Shown: positions 33,600 to 42,299, numbered from the stretch's first letter. The stretch is DNA of 49,096 nt from Pseudomonadota bacterium (GCA_023436025.1 JAEZKX010000178.1:1-49096), one strand, 5' to 3'. Program-made: numbers and translations. Notes: a model not told the origin generated them from the letters alone.

Positions 33600-34141
33600 G
33601 GGTAGACCTCGGCGTCGCGCAGCAACACGCCGGCCTGGTCCTTCGCCGAAAGCTGGGGCGTGATGTCCGCCGGCCACTCGATGCCGATATCCGGATCGTT
33701 CCAGGCGATGCAACGCTCGTGCTCGGGCGCGTAGTAGTCGGTGGTCTTGTAGAGAAAGTCGGCGCTCTCGCTCAACACCAGGAAGCCATGCGCGAAGCCC
33801 GGCGGGATCCAGAGTTGGCGGAAGCCGTCCTCCGTGAGCTCGACGGCCACGTATTGCCCGAACGTCGGAGAGCTGCGGCGCACGTCCACGGCCACGTCCA
33901 GCACGGCACCCCGCACGACCCGCACCAGCTTGCCCTGCGCCTGCCGGACCTGGTAGTGCAGGCCGCGCAGGACGCCCTTGGCGCTGCGGCTGTGGTTGTC
34001 CTGGACGAACTGGGGCCGCACGCCGCAAGCCTCCTCGAATGCCTGTTGATTGAAGCTTTCCAGGAAGAAGCCGCGGGCGTCTCCGAACACCTTTGGCTCG
34101 ATCACCAGGATGTCGGGGATGGCGGTAGGGATCACTTTCAT
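33596..34141 (-). CDS. rmlC: dTDP-4-dehydrorhamnose 3,5-epimerase
   Basis: This is a 181-residue RmlC cupin, third step of dTDP-L-rhamnose synthesis. Motifs: D-A-R-G-F-F-L-E-S-F (22-31), Q-D-N-H-S-R-S, L-R-G-L-H-Y-Q (catalytic His), D-V-A-V-D-V-R-R, P-P-G-F-A-H-G-F and Y-K-T-T-D-Y-Y. It is separated from rmlA by 144 bases, the only sizeable gap inside the rml block; the rmlC start is preceded there by a small hairpin (GTGCTT/AAGCAC). Confidence 0.96.
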   Translation of the reverse strand: MKVIPTAIPDILVIEPKVFGDARGFFLESFNQQAFEEACGVRPQFVQDNHSRSAKGVLRGLHYQVRQAQGKLVRVVRGAVLDVAVDVRRSSPTFGQYVAVELTEDGFRQLWIPPGFAHGFLVLSESADFLYKTTDYYAPEHERCIAWNDPDIGIEWPADITPQLSAKDQAGVLLRDAEVYP

Positions 34142-34285
34142 GTCATTCGCGTCCTGTGCTTCGCAAGCACGTTGACCTTGGAATTGCGGGGATCAGCGGG
34201 CGTCGGCGAGACACCCGGCGCGACATGGCATCGCTCCAGGGCGGCGGCGCTCGGCGCGCCACCTGACAGCGGCCACGACGGCGGG

Positions 34286-35176
34286 TCAGGTCCGGCCCTT
34301 CCCCTCGCGCAGGATGTGCATCAGGTACCGGCCATAGCCGTTCTTGGCCAGGGGCTGCGCCAGGCGTTCGAGCTGGCCGTCGTCGATGAAGCCGGCGCGC
34401 CAGGCGATCTCTTCCGGACAGGCGATCTTCAGGCCCTGGCGGTGCTCCAGCGTGGCGATGAACTGGCTGGCCTCCAGCAGGCTGTCGTGCGTGCCGGTGT
34501 CCAGCCAGGCATAGCCGCGCTGCATGATCTGCACCGACAGGCCGCCCTGGTCGAGGTAGGCCTGGTTCACCGAGGTGATCTCCAGTTCGCCGCGCGCGCT
34601 GGGCTTGACCGCCTTGGCGATGTCGACCACCTGGTTGTCGTAGAAGTACAGGCCGGTCACCGCATAGTTGCTCTTGGGCTGCTTCGGCTTTTCCTCGATG
34701 CTGCTGGCGCGGCCCTGCGCGTCGAAGGCGACCACGCCATAGCGTTCCGGGTCCTGCACATGGTAGGCGAAGACCGTGGCGCCTTCGCGCTGGGCGTCGG
34801 CGCCTTCCAGCAGCGAAGCGAGGTCGTGGCCGTAGAAGATGTTGTCGCCCAGCACCAGCGCGCTCGGGTCCTTGCCGATGAACTGCTCGCCGATCAGGAA
34901 GGCCTGCGCCAGGCCGTCCGGGCTGGGCTGCACCGCGTACTGGATGTTCATGCCCCACTGAGCGCCGTCGCCCAGCAGCTGCTGGAAGCGCGGGGTGTCC
35001 TGCGGCGTGCTGATCACCAGGATCTCGCGCATGCCCGCCAGCATCAGCGTGCCCAGCGGGTAGTAGATCATCGGCTTGTCGTAGACCGGCAGCAATTGCT
35101 TGCTGATGGCGAGCGTCGCCGGATGCAGCCGCGTGCCGGAGCCGCCGGCGAGGATGATGCCTTTGCGTCGGGTCAT
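34286..35176 (-). CDS. rmlA: Glucose-1-phosphate thymidylyltransferase
   Basis: This is a 296-residue RmlA, making dTDP-glucose from glucose-1-phosphate and dTTP. The nucleotide-binding loop L-A-G-G-S-G-T-R-L-H-P lies at 9-19, followed by S-K-Q-L-L-P-V-Y-D-K-P-M-I-Y-Y-P-L. Also present are L-G-D-N-I-F-Y-G-H and E-E-K-P-K-Q-P-K-S-N-Y-A-V-T-G-L-Y-F-Y-D. The length is normal. It lies five bases after rmlD. Confidence 0.96.
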   Translation of the reverse strand: MTRRKGIILAGGSGTRLHPATLAISKQLLPVYDKPMIYYPLGTLMLAGMREILVISTPQDTPRFQQLLGDGAQWGMNIQYAVQPSPDGLAQAFLIGEQFIGKDPSALVLGDNIFYGHDLASLLEGADAQREGATVFAYHVQDPERYGVVAFDAQGRASSIEEKPKQPKSNYAVTGLYFYDNQVVDIAKAVKPSARGELEITSVNQAYLDQGGLSVQIMQRGYAWLDTGTHDSLLEASQFIATLEHRQGLKIACPEEIAWRAGFIDDGQLERLAQPLAKNGYGRYLMHILREGKGRT

Positions 35177-35181
35177 GGGAG

Positions 35182-36075
35182 TCAGATGATTTCTTGCACC
35201 AACCGGGCCACGCCCTGCTGCCAGGGCGGCAGGGACAGGTCGAAGGCCGCGCGAAAGCGGCGGGTGTCCAGGCGCGAATTGAGCGGGCGGCGCGCCGGTG
35301 TCGGAAATGCCGAAGTGGGAACCGGCTGGACCTGCGCGGGCCCGGCGCGCAGGGCTTCCCCGGCTTGCTGCACCTGCTCCAGCACGAAGCGGGCGTAGCC
35401 GTTCCAGGTGGTTTCGCCGCCGGCGGCCACGTGGTAGATGCCGGCCTTGTCCGGTGCCGCCATCAGGGCCCGCAAGGCATGCGCCGTGACGTCGGCCAGC
35501 AGGTCGGCGCCGGTGGGCGCGCCCACCTGGTCGTCGATGACCGTCAGCGTCTCGCGCTCGCGCGCCAGCCGCAGCATGGTCTTGGCGAAATTGCCGCCGC
35601 GCGCGCCATAGACCCAGCTGGTGCGGAGCACCAGGTGGCGCGGCAACGCACGGGCAATGGCCTGCTCGCCTTCCAGCTTGGTGCGACCGTAAACGCTCAG
35701 CGGCCCGGTCGCGTCGTCCTCGCGCCAAGGGCGCTCGCCGCCGCCGTCGAACACGTAGTCGGTCGAATAGTGCACCAGCGCGGCGCCCACCCGTGCCGCC
35801 GCTTCGGCGAGCACGCCGGGTGCCAGTGCATTGACGGTGCGTGCCAGCTCGGGTTCGGACTCCGCCTTGTCGACCGACGTGTGGGCCGCGGCATTGACGA
35901 CGGCGTCGGGCCGGACCTCGGCCACCGTGCGCGCCAGGCCGGCGAGATCTGTGAAGTCGCCGCACAGGCCGGACGCGCCGGCCGAGCCGAGCGCCACCAC
36001 CTCGCCCAGCGGCGCCAGGCTGCGCTGCAGCTCCCAGCCCACCTGGCCATTGCGCCCGAACAGCAGGATCTTCAT
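35182..36075 (-). CDS. rmlD: dTDP-4-dehydrorhamnose reductase
   Basis: This is a 297-residue extended SDR for the last step of dTDP-L-rhamnose synthesis. Motifs: G-R-N-G-Q-V-G-W-E-L (8-17), N-A-A-A-H-T-S-V-D-K-A-E, Y-S-T-D-Y-V-F-D-G and Y-G-R-T-K (catalytic Tyr/Lys). L-R-T-S-W-V-Y-G and D-D-Q-V-G-A-P-T follow. It begins nine bases after rmlB. Confidence 0.95.
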   Translation of the reverse strand: MKILLFGRNGQVGWELQRSLAPLGEVVALGSAGASGLCGDFTDLAGLARTVAEVRPDAVVNAAAHTSVDKAESEPELARTVNALAPGVLAEAAARVGAALVHYSTDYVFDGGGERPWREDDATGPLSVYGRTKLEGEQAIARALPRHLVLRTSWVYGARGGNFAKTMLRLARERETLTVIDDQVGAPTGADLLADVTAHALRALMAAPDKAGIYHVAAGGETTWNGYARFVLEQVQQAGEALRAGPAQVQPVPTSAFPTPARRPLNSRLDTRRFRAAFDLSLPPWQQGVARLVQEII

Positions 36076-36084
36076 GCGCTACCC

Positions 36085-37149
36085 TCAGGCCGCCTGCGCG
36101 TACTGCGCCGCGATCCACTCGCGGTAGGCCCCGCTTTGCACGCGCTGCACCCAGTCGCCGTTGGCCAGGTACCACTGCACCGTCTTGCGGATGCCGGTCT
36201 CGAAGGTCTCGGCCGGCTTCCAGCCAAGCTCGCGTTCGATCTTGCGCGCATCGATGGCGTAGCGCCGGTCGTGGCCCGGGCGGTCCTTGACGTAGGCGAT
36301 CTGCTCGGCATAGCTCTTGCCGTCGGCGCGCGGACGCAGTTCGTCGAGCAGCGCACAGACCGTGCGCACGATCTCGATGTTGGGCTTCTCGTTCCAGCCG
36401 CCCACGTTGTAGGTCTCGCCCAGCCGGCCCGCCTCCAGCACCCGGCGGATGGCGCTGCAGTGGTCGCCCACGTACAGCCAGTCGCGCACCTGCATGCCGT
36501 CGCCATACACCGGCAGCGGCTTGCCGGCCAGCGCGTTGACGATCATCAGCGGGATCAGCTTCTCGGGGAAGTGGAAGGGACCGTAGTTGTTGGAGCAGTT
36601 GGTGGTGAGCACCGGCAGGCCGTAGGTGTGGTGCCAGGCGCGCACCAGGTGGTCGCTGGCCGCCTTGCTCGCGGAATAGGGGCTGTTGGGCTCGTAGCGG
36701 TGCTGCTCGGTGAAGGCTGGTGCTTCGGGCTCGAGCGAACCGTAAACCTCGTCGGTGGACACGTGCAGGAAGCGGAAGCCCTCGCGCGCCGCGCCCTGCA
36801 GGCCGCTCCAGTAGCCACGCACCGCATCGAGCAGGCGGAAGGTGCCGACCACGTTGGTCTCGATGAAGGTGCCCGGACCGTGGATGGAGCGGTCCACATG
36901 CGACTCGGCGGCGAAGTTGACGACCGCGCGCGGCTGGTGGCGCTGCAGCAGTTGCGCCACAAGTTCGGCATCGCCAATGTCGCCATGCACGAACAGGTGG
37001 CGGGAGTCGCCCTCGAGGGCCTGCAGGTTCTCGCGGTTACCGGCATAGGTCAGCTTGTCGAGGTTGACCACTCCTTCGCCGCCGGCTTCCAGCCAGTCCA
37101 GCACGAAGTTGGAGCCGATGAAACCGGCCCCGCCAGTGACGAGAATCAT
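36085..37149 (-). CDS. rmlB: dTDP-glucose 4,6-dehydratase
   Basis: This is a 354-residue RmlB, first gene of the 14-kb operon. Motifs: T-G-G-A-G-F-I-G-S-N-F (5-15), A-A-E-S-H-V-D-R-S-I, S-T-D-E-V-Y-G, Y-S-A-S-K-A-A-S-D-H and N-N-Y-G-P-F-H-F-P-E-K. The ATG at 37149 is preceded by an AAGGGGG ribosome site; an in-frame start 21 codons upstream is not supported. The 240-base gap to the divergent phasin gene must hold the operon promoter. Confidence 0.96.
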   Translation of the reverse strand: MILVTGGAGFIGSNFVLDWLEAGGEGVVNLDKLTYAGNRENLQALEGDSRHLFVHGDIGDAELVAQLLQRHQPRAVVNFAAESHVDRSIHGPGTFIETNVVGTFRLLDAVRGYWSGLQGAAREGFRFLHVSTDEVYGSLEPEAPAFTEQHRYEPNSPYSASKAASDHLVRAWHHTYGLPVLTTNCSNNYGPFHFPEKLIPLMIVNALAGKPLPVYGDGMQVRDWLYVGDHCSAIRRVLEAGRLGETYNVGGWNEKPNIEIVRTVCALLDELRPRADGKSYAEQIAYVKDRPGHDRRYAIDARKIERELGWKPAETFETGIRKTVQWYLANGDWVQRVQSGAYREWIAAQYAQAA

Positions 37150-37232
37150 GCATACCCCCTTGAACGCACGCCGTCTGCCGACGCGCCAAAAGCCCCGGAT
37201 TATGTCACCCATGTGTAATGGCTTTGCTTACA

Positions 37233-37253
37233 GCGGCATGGCTTAAATGCCGC
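37233..37253. promoter_or_regulatory. Inverted repeat in the rmlB/phasin divergent region
   Basis: GCGGCAT-N7-ATGCCGC is a perfect seven-base dyad, followed on the plus strand by AAAAA. It lies about 85 bases upstream of the rmlB start and could be an operator or a hairpin; nothing more can be said. Confidence 0.4.
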
Positions 37254-37389
37254 AAAAAGTGAGGCTGCGCATCACATTCTTGGCACCGGCGATGCGGTTT
37301 GCGGACCCGCGCCGATTAGGCAGGCCTCCCTAGCCATGGCGGGCCTCGCGGTCGTAAAGTCAGGGCAGCCAGACACACCGGAGACAGCC

Positions 37390-37929
37390 ATGGTCAGGAA
37401 AATCCACAAGGGCGGTGACGCCGACGATGCAAGCGGCGAAGGAACTCCGGGCAGCGCGGGGCGCAAGTCCGGGCCGCCCCTGTCCGATACCGTCAGGGCC
37501 TCGGCGCAGCAGATCTGGCTGGCCGGCCTGGGCGCCTTTTCCAAGGCGCAGGAAGAAGGCGGCAAGGTGTTCGAGGCGCTGGTGAAGGAAGGCGTGACGC
37601 TGCAACGCAGGACGCAGGACGCCGCCGAAGGCACGCTGAACGAAGCCACGACACGCATGAGCTCGATGGCCAGCGAATTCTCGGCCAGGGCTTCCGGCCA
37701 ATGGGACAAGCTGGAAACCATCTTCGAGGAACGCGTCGCCCGGGCTCTGAAGACGCTGGGCGTGCCGACGGCGCGGGAAGTCGCGACGCTCGCCGCCCGC
37801 GTCGAGGAGCTGGACCGCCGCATCGCACAAATGAGTGACGCAGGCACCCGCGGTCCGGCGGCGAAGAAGGCGGCCGGCAAGGTGGTGCGCAAGCGCGCGC
37901 CCGCGCGCAAGCGTCCCGCCTCCGACTGA
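37390..37929 (+). CDS. Phasin-like PHA granule-associated protein (PhaF/PhaI family)
   Basis: This is a 179-residue protein with a central amphipathic helical phasin domain (about 35-145), including I-W-L-A-G-L-G-A-F-S-K-A-Q-E-E-G and F-E-A-L-V-K-E-G. The C-terminal tail is Lys/Arg/Ala/Pro-rich (A-A-K-K-A-A-G-K-V-V-R-K-R-A-P-A-R-K-R-P), like the DNA-binding tail of PhaF, although much shorter. Such proteins coat PHA granules and can tether them to the nucleoid. The ATG at 37390 is preceded by GGAGAC. Confidence 0.88.
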   Translation: MVRKIHKGGDADDASGEGTPGSAGRKSGPPLSDTVRASAQQIWLAGLGAFSKAQEEGGKVFEALVKEGVTLQRRTQDAAEGTLNEATTRMSSMASEFSARASGQWDKLETIFEERVARALKTLGVPTAREVATLAARVEELDRRIAQMSDAGTRGPAAKKAAGKVVRKRAPARKRPASD

Positions 37930-38100
37930 GCGCCGGTCGCACGTTGCGCTGCAGCATGCGGCGGCGCCGCGCGCGGCTAGACTGCGCGTTCATGACGGCA
38001 CGTCGCGCGCAGGAACATCCGCCCCACGGCCTTGCCCCGCGAGGCAATCGGCGCGTTGGCGGGCTCCATCGGCCGGCGGCCCGGCTTCGGGCCGGGTGAC

Positions 38101-38763
38101 ATGGCCAGGAAGGCGCCCCGCCGGACCGCCGAACGCATCCTCGAGGTCACGCTCGACCTCTTCAATCGCTTCGGCGAGCCCAATGTTTCCACCACGCTGA
38201 TCTCGGCCGAACTCGACATCAGCCCGGGCAACCTGTACTACCACTACCCCGCGAAGGACGCGCTGATCGACGCGCTGTTCGACCGGTATGCGCAGGCGCT
38301 GCACCCCCTGCTCGCGGCCGCCGATGGCGTGCGCGACGTCGAGGACGCCTGGTTCTTCCTGCACACGCTGTTCGAGCGGCTGTGGCAGTACCGTTTCCTG
38401 TACCGCGACCTGAACGATCTGCTGTCGAAGAACCGACGCCTGGAGACGCACTTCCAGGCCCTGCTCCTCGACAAGGCCGGGGCCATCCGCGCGTTGCTGG
38501 ACGGCATGCGCCGCTCGGGCGCCGTGCACATCGAGACGGCCGAGGCCGGCCCCACCGCCACCAGCATGGTGGTGGTGATGACGTACTGGCTGAGTTACGA
38601 ATATGTCCGCGATCCCCGGCGCGCACTCGAGCCTGAGCGGGCGCAGGCCGCGCTGCTGCGCGGGGCGCACCATGTTCTCCATCTGCTGGTACCCTATCTC
38701 GAACCGGCGCAGCGGTCCCACCTGCTGCAGCTGGCCGGCGCGTACGGCACCACCGCCGACTGA
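38101..38763 (+). CDS. TetR-family regulator
   Basis: This is a 220-residue TetR/AcrR regulator. The N-terminal helix-turn-helix (about 10-58) reads T-A-E-R-I-L-E-V-T-L-D-L-F-N-R-F-G, with N-L-Y-Y-H-Y at the recognition helix. The ligand domain is Leu-rich. The 171-base gap upstream shows no clear feature. It precedes the TPR gene by 22 bases and probably shares its mRNA. The ligand is unknown; several similar regulators in this bacterial group sit near lipid genes. Confidence 0.88.
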   Translation: MARKAPRRTAERILEVTLDLFNRFGEPNVSTTLISAELDISPGNLYYHYPAKDALIDALFDRYAQALHPLLAAADGVRDVEDAWFFLHTLFERLWQYRFLYRDLNDLLSKNRRLETHFQALLLDKAGAIRALLDGMRRSGAVHIETAEAGPTATSMVVVMTYWLSYEYVRDPRRALEPERAQAALLRGAHHVLHLLVPYLEPAQRSHLLQLAGAYGTTAD

Positions 38764-38785
38764 CGCGCTGCACCGAGGAGACAAC

Positions 38786-39559
38786 ATGGCCAGGTGGACG
38801 GTCTTTCCCAACGCGGGCGAGTTCCGGTTCGACGCGGACAGCACCCGCCGCCTGTGGTCCCGGCTGCACGCCGGCGACGCCGAACCGCTGCCCGCCGACG
38901 AGGCCGTGCTGCGGGCCTGGGCACTGTTCCACAACGGCGAATTCGAACAGGCCGTGGCCGCGGGCCTGGCCGCGGGCGGCGCCGGCATCACCGTTGCCAA
39001 CAAGGCCACCTGCCTTTACGCCAATTACCTCGAGAAGCAGGAAAAGGACCGCCTGGACCTGTTCCAGGAAGCGGCGCGGCGTGCCGAGGCCCAGGCTGCG
39101 GCCGATCCGGACAACTTCAACGCCTGGTACTGGCTGGCCTATGCGCTGGGCCGCTACAGCCAGGGCGTCAGCGTCGCCAAGGCCCTGGCGCAGGGCCTGG
39201 GCGGCAAGGTGAAGGACGCCCTGGAGCGGGTGATCCGCCTGCAGCCGCGCCATGCGGATGCGCACGTCGCGCTGGGCGCCTTCCATGCGGAAGTGATCGA
39301 CAAGGTCGGCTCGCTAATCGGCAGCATGACCTATGGCGCGAAGAAGGACGTCGGCCTGAAGATGTTCCGCGACGCACTCGCGATCCACCCGGCCTCGCCC
39401 ATCGCGCTGATCGAATACGCCAATGGGCTGGTGATGCTGGAAGGCGAGCACAAGCTGGCGGAAGCCACCCGCCTCTACCGCCAGGCTGCCGCGCTGGAGC
39501 CGGTCGACGCGGCCGAACAGCTCGATATCGAACTGGCGCGCGCGGAGTTGGTGGAGTAG
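38786..39559 (+). CDS. TPR-like protein resembling RMD (regulator of microtubule dynamics) proteins
   Basis: This is a 257-residue soluble protein made of paired helices (TPR-like solenoid) without a signal peptide. Segments such as N-F-N-A-W-Y-W-L-A-Y-A-L-G-R-Y-S-Q-G, A-L-E-R-V-I-R-L-Q-P-R-H-A-D-A-H-V-A-L-G and L-A-I-H-P-A-S-P-I-A-L resemble RMD1-like TPR proteins, known from both bacteria and eukaryotes. The function is unknown. A GAGGAG ribosome site lies eight bases before the ATG. Confidence 0.8.
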   Translation: MARWTVFPNAGEFRFDADSTRRLWSRLHAGDAEPLPADEAVLRAWALFHNGEFEQAVAAGLAAGGAGITVANKATCLYANYLEKQEKDRLDLFQEAARRAEAQAAADPDNFNAWYWLAYALGRYSQGVSVAKALAQGLGGKVKDALERVIRLQPRHADAHVALGAFHAEVIDKVGSLIGSMTYGAKKDVGLKMFRDALAIHPASPIALIEYANGLVMLEGEHKLAEATRLYRQAAALEPVDAAEQLDIELARAELVE

Positions 39560-39873
39560 CCGAGGGCGTCTGGACAGCAACCGACTGCCAACCGCCAGAC
39601 AGCCAGACTGCGCCAGGGATCCAGCAGCCGAACAGCCAAACAGCCAAACAGCCAACAGCCGGACGCAGAGGGCGCGAAGTTTACGCAGAGGACGCAAAAG
39701 GGAGGAAAGAGGAAAGAGGAAAGGGAAAGAAGAAGCGGAACAAGCATTTCCTGTCGTCTCTTTTTTGGCCCGGCTTTTCTCGCGACCCTCTCGGGTTGCG
39801 GCGGTCCGTCTCTCAGGGGCAAGCGCAACAGGCCTACACGGCCGCCGTGGGGAACACTCCAGAATCGGCGGCC
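39560..39873. repeat. Intergenic repeat element with ACAGCCA units and A-rich segment
   Basis: This 314-base gap has no convincing gene. It starts with degenerate seven- to eight-base units (GACAGCA, GACTGCCA, GACAGCC), then near-perfect ACAGCCAA copies at 39632-39660. An A/G-rich stretch (39663-39740) with GACGCAGAGG / GACGCAAAAGG motifs follows. The join ACAGCCGGACGCA and the AAAAGG-AGGAAA block recur in the element at 44443-44581, so both belong to one repeat family. The last 100 bases are ordinary GC-rich sequence and include the likely promoter of the hemerythrin gene. Confidence 0.75.
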
Positions 39874-40332
39874 ATGATGACCATCTTCCAGGCGCTGATG
39901 GTGAGCCACGAGGCCCAGCGCGAACTATCTGCCCGGCTGCTTGCCAGCAAGCCCGCCACCGACGAACGAGCGCGGGTATTCGAGGAACTCAAGCGCGAGC
40001 TGACGGCGCACGAGACCGCCGAGGAACGCTGCTTCTACGTGCCCCTGTTCGAGCACGATGAATCGGTCGACCTCTCGCGCCACGCCATCGCCGAACACCA
40101 CGAGATGGACGAGATGGTGGAGCATCTGGAGAAGGTGGACCCGCACTCGGCCGAATGGCAGGAGTGCTGCCAGAAACTGTGCGACAAGATCGCGCACCAT
40201 CTCGACGAGGAGGAAGAAAAGTTCTTCCCCCAGGCGGGCGAGGTGCTGGGCGAAAAGCAGAAGGTGGAGCTGGCCAAGGCCTACGAGGCCGAATTCACCA
40301 CGCTGCGCATCAAGGAAGAAGCCGAGAGCTGA
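39874..40332 (+). CDS. Hemerythrin-domain (HHE) protein
   Basis: This is a 152-residue four-helix protein with a full set of iron ligands: H12 (V-S-H-E-A-Q), H46/E50 (H-E-T-A-E), H61 (L-F-E-H-D), H75/H76 (E-H-H-E-M-D-E-M) and H109/E113 (H-H-L-D-E-E-E-E). It is expected to bind a di-iron centre and sense or buffer O2, NO or peroxide in the cytoplasm. Two adjacent ATG codons (39874 and 39877) are possible starts; no clear ribosome site is seen. Confidence 0.88.
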   Translation: MMTIFQALMVSHEAQRELSARLLASKPATDERARVFEELKRELTAHETAEERCFYVPLFEHDESVDLSRHAIAEHHEMDEMVEHLEKVDPHSAEWQECCQKLCDKIAHHLDEEEEKFFPQAGEVLGEKQKVELAKAYEAEFTTLRIKEEAES

Positions 40333-40464
40333 TGCGCCGCACGGCGGCACGCCGCCCTGTGCTCTCCACGGATGGACCCAGCGGCCGTCGCGCCAGCGGC
40401 GGCGACTCCATGCCGCGCGTGCCCCTTAAGATCGGGCGCACCCAATTTGCATCAGGAGTACCCC

Positions 40465-40722
40465 ATGGCCGATCTCAATGCCGACTTCGAAGCCGCTGTC
40501 GCCAATTCCAAGAAACTGTCCGAGCGTCCCGACAACGCAACCCTGCTGAAGATCTACGGCCTGTACAAGCAGGCGACCGTCGGCGACGTCACCGATAAGA
40601 AACCCGGCTTCGGCGACATGGTCGGCCGCGCCAAATGGGACGCCTGGAACGCCCTCAAGGGAACCGACAGCGACGCCGCCAAGCAGCAGTACGTGGACCT
40701 GATCCGGTCGCTGCAGGACTGA
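40465..40722 (+). CDS. Acyl-CoA-binding protein
   Basis: This is an 85-residue ACBP with all family marks: D-F-E-A-A-V near the N-terminus, L-L-K-I-Y-G-L-Y-K-Q-A-T-V-G-D (27-41), K-P-G-F-G-D and R-A-K-W-D-A-W-N-A-L-K-G. It binds medium- to long-chain acyl-CoA esters in the cytoplasm. A CAGGAG ribosome site is present. It lies 132 bases after the hemerythrin gene and converges on the PHA-system gene. Confidence 0.95.
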   Translation: MADLNADFEAAVANSKKLSERPDNATLLKIYGLYKQATVGDVTDKKPGFGDMVGRAKWDAWNALKGTDSDAAKQQYVDLIRSLQD

Positions 40723-40748
40723 TCCCGGGCAGGGTGGGCTCGCGCGGC

Positions 40749-40790
40749 GGGCGCACCCCGCGCGCGCCCAGGCCGGCGGCTTCCCGCCGC
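40749..40790. terminator. Two small GC hairpins between convergent ACBP and PHA-system genes
   Basis: GGGCGC-N9-GCGCCC (40749-40769) and GCGGC-TTCCC-GCCGC (40776-40790) lie in the 67-base convergent gap. No T tract; moderate to low support. Confidence 0.35.
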
Positions 40791-41200
40791 TAGGTCCGCT
40801 TCCTTCCGGGCGCCTTCGCCGGCGCCTTCTTGGCCGGGGCCGCGCGCGCCCTGGCCGGCTTCCTCGCCTCGTGCTGCGCCAGCCCCTGCTCGAAGGCGGC
40901 CTGCGGGTCGTCCTGCGCCAGCAGTTCGTCGAGGTTCTTGACGATCTCCGACTCGATCCGGCTGCGGAACATGCCAAGCAGCAGGCCCAGCTTCGCGCGC
41001 AGCTCGAACCGGTCCGGCGTGACTTCCAGCTTGCCGCGCGCGCCCGGCCGGTGGAAGATGACCACGTCGTGCGATGGGCCCTCTTCGTAGGTGCAGGCCA
41101 TCTCCAGCTTCTGCTCGGCCACCTCGGCCCAACGGAAAGCCAGCTTGCGCGCCTGGGCCAGGCCCAGCCCGTGCTCGCGGACGATGTGGATGTCAGCCAC
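40790..41200 (-). CDS. Polyhydroxyalkanoic-acid-system family protein (PHA_gran_rgn)
   Basis: This is a 136-residue protein. The folded part (1-92) matches the putative PHA-system family: M-A-D-I-H-I-V-R-E-H-G-L at the N-terminus, R-W-A-E-V-A-E-Q-K-L-E-M, F-H-R-P-G-A-R-G-K-L-E-V and L-L-L-G-M-F-R-S-R-I-E. An acidic helix precedes an Ala/Lys/Pro-rich basic tail (about 111-136). The exact role of the family is not established; members occur with PHA synthesis and phasin genes. It overlaps the lipoprotein peptidase gene by eight bases. Confidence 0.82.
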   Translation of the reverse strand: MADIHIVREHGLGLAQARKLAFRWAEVAEQKLEMACTYEEGPSHDVVIFHRPGARGKLEVTPDRFELRAKLGLLLGMFRSRIESEIVKNLDELLAQDDPQAAFEQGLAQHEARKPARARAAPAKKAPAKAPGRKRT

Positions 41201-42299
41201 GGTGTGCCTCCTTCAACCGTTGGTGCCGTTGTTCCTTGTTCGGCAGCCTGGACAGCTGCTTCACCGCATCATAGAACCGCGGCCAATCGTCGCCGAGCGC
41301 ATGGAACAAGGCTTCGAAGTCGGGCACCAGTTCGTCGTATGCCGCCTGCGCGCCGAAGAACGCGTTGTTGGCGTTCTCCACCCAGCGGTCGTAGCCGCGC
41401 AAGCGCGCCGGGTCGCCGCTCCAGGTGGAACGCAGCTGCGCATAGTCGGCGCGGAACTGCGCCATGATGCGCTGCTTGGCTTCTTCCTTCTGGGCCGGGT
41501 CGATGCCGGGCTGCTCGTACACCGCCTTCAGCCGCTCGCGCGTGGCCCGCGACAGCGCCCGGAACTGCGCGCGTCGCGCATCGAAGTCGGCGTACTCGCG
41601 CCGCGCGGCCTCCGAGGCCTGCTCGCGCAGCCAGCGCGCGCCTCCCAGGCGCTCCACCGCAACAGCGAACGACTCGTTGAAGGTCGTGTCGTTCTTGGCA
41701 TAGACCACCTGGTGCGCGAGTTCGTGGAACAGCAGCCGCGCCAGTTCTCCTTCGGGATAGCCGATGAAGGTGCTGAGCAAGGGATCGCCGCCTGCCCAGT
41801 TCATCAGGCCCAGCGTCGAATAGGCGGGCACCGGGTAGACATTGACCTCGTAGCCCTGCTCGGCCAGCTGCTTGGCCTCGGCGCGCGCCCGGGCCTCGTC
41901 GTAGTAACCGCGGTAGCCGACGCAACCGGTGACCGGGAAGCACCAGGTCTTGAGGTCCAGCGAATAGGCGGTGGCGGCCGTCACGTTCCACACCGCGGCG
42001 TTGCGCTTGAGGTCGGCATAGCGGCGGTAGCTGGGGTTGTCCGGCAGCTTCAGCTCGCGCACGGCAAAGTCGCGGATGCGCTGCGACAACGCCAGCTTCT
42101 CCCGCACGCGCTCGGGCGTGCCCTCCTCCACCAGCCATTCGCGCACGGGCTTGGCGGCGCTCATCAACTGGAGGTGCCCGGAGACCGACTGCCAGTAGTA
42201 GCCCAGGTTGGCGCAGCCTGACAGGCACACCGTGGCCGCCACCGCGATTGCCGCAACTGCCGGAAGTGCCATGCCGATGAATAGGAGCTTGCGCCTCAC
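41193..42299 (-). CDS. Lipoprotein zinc aminopeptidase (DUF/PF10023-like family)
   Basis: This is a 368-residue secreted protein. The N-terminal hydrophobic segment ends in a lipobox L-S-G-C (Cys29). The zinc-protease motif H-E-L-A-H (192-196) has a downstream E209 in F-N-E-S-F as probable third ligand. The family is annotated as putative aminopeptidase from the HExxH motif; substrates are not established. The start is GTG at 42299, overlapping the stop of the oxidoreductase gene (GTGA); an ATG nine codons later is possible. Confidence 0.85.
   Translation of the reverse strand: MRRKLLFIGMALPAVAAIAVAATVCLSGCANLGYYWQSVSGHLQLMSAAKPVREWLVEEGTPERVREKLALSQRIRDFAVRELKLPDNPSYRRYADLKRNAAVWNVTAATAYSLDLKTWCFPVTGCVGYRGYYDEARARAEAKQLAEQGYEVNVYPVPAYSTLGLMNWAGGDPLLSTFIGYPEGELARLLFHELAHQVVYAKNDTTFNESFAVAVERLGGARWLREQASEAARREYADFDARRAQFRALSRATRERLKAVYEQPGIDPAQKEEAKQRIMAQFRADYAQLRSTWSGDPARLRGYDRWVENANNAFFGAQAAYDELVPDFEALFHALGDDWPRFYDAVKQLSRLPNKEQRHQRLKEAHRG

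Noticed and set aside
34142..34285. Possible small gene or RfaH/ops element in the rmlA-rmlC gap
   Set aside because: No ops consensus was found, and the short frames there show no recognisable protein; only a six-base hairpin before rmlC is visible.
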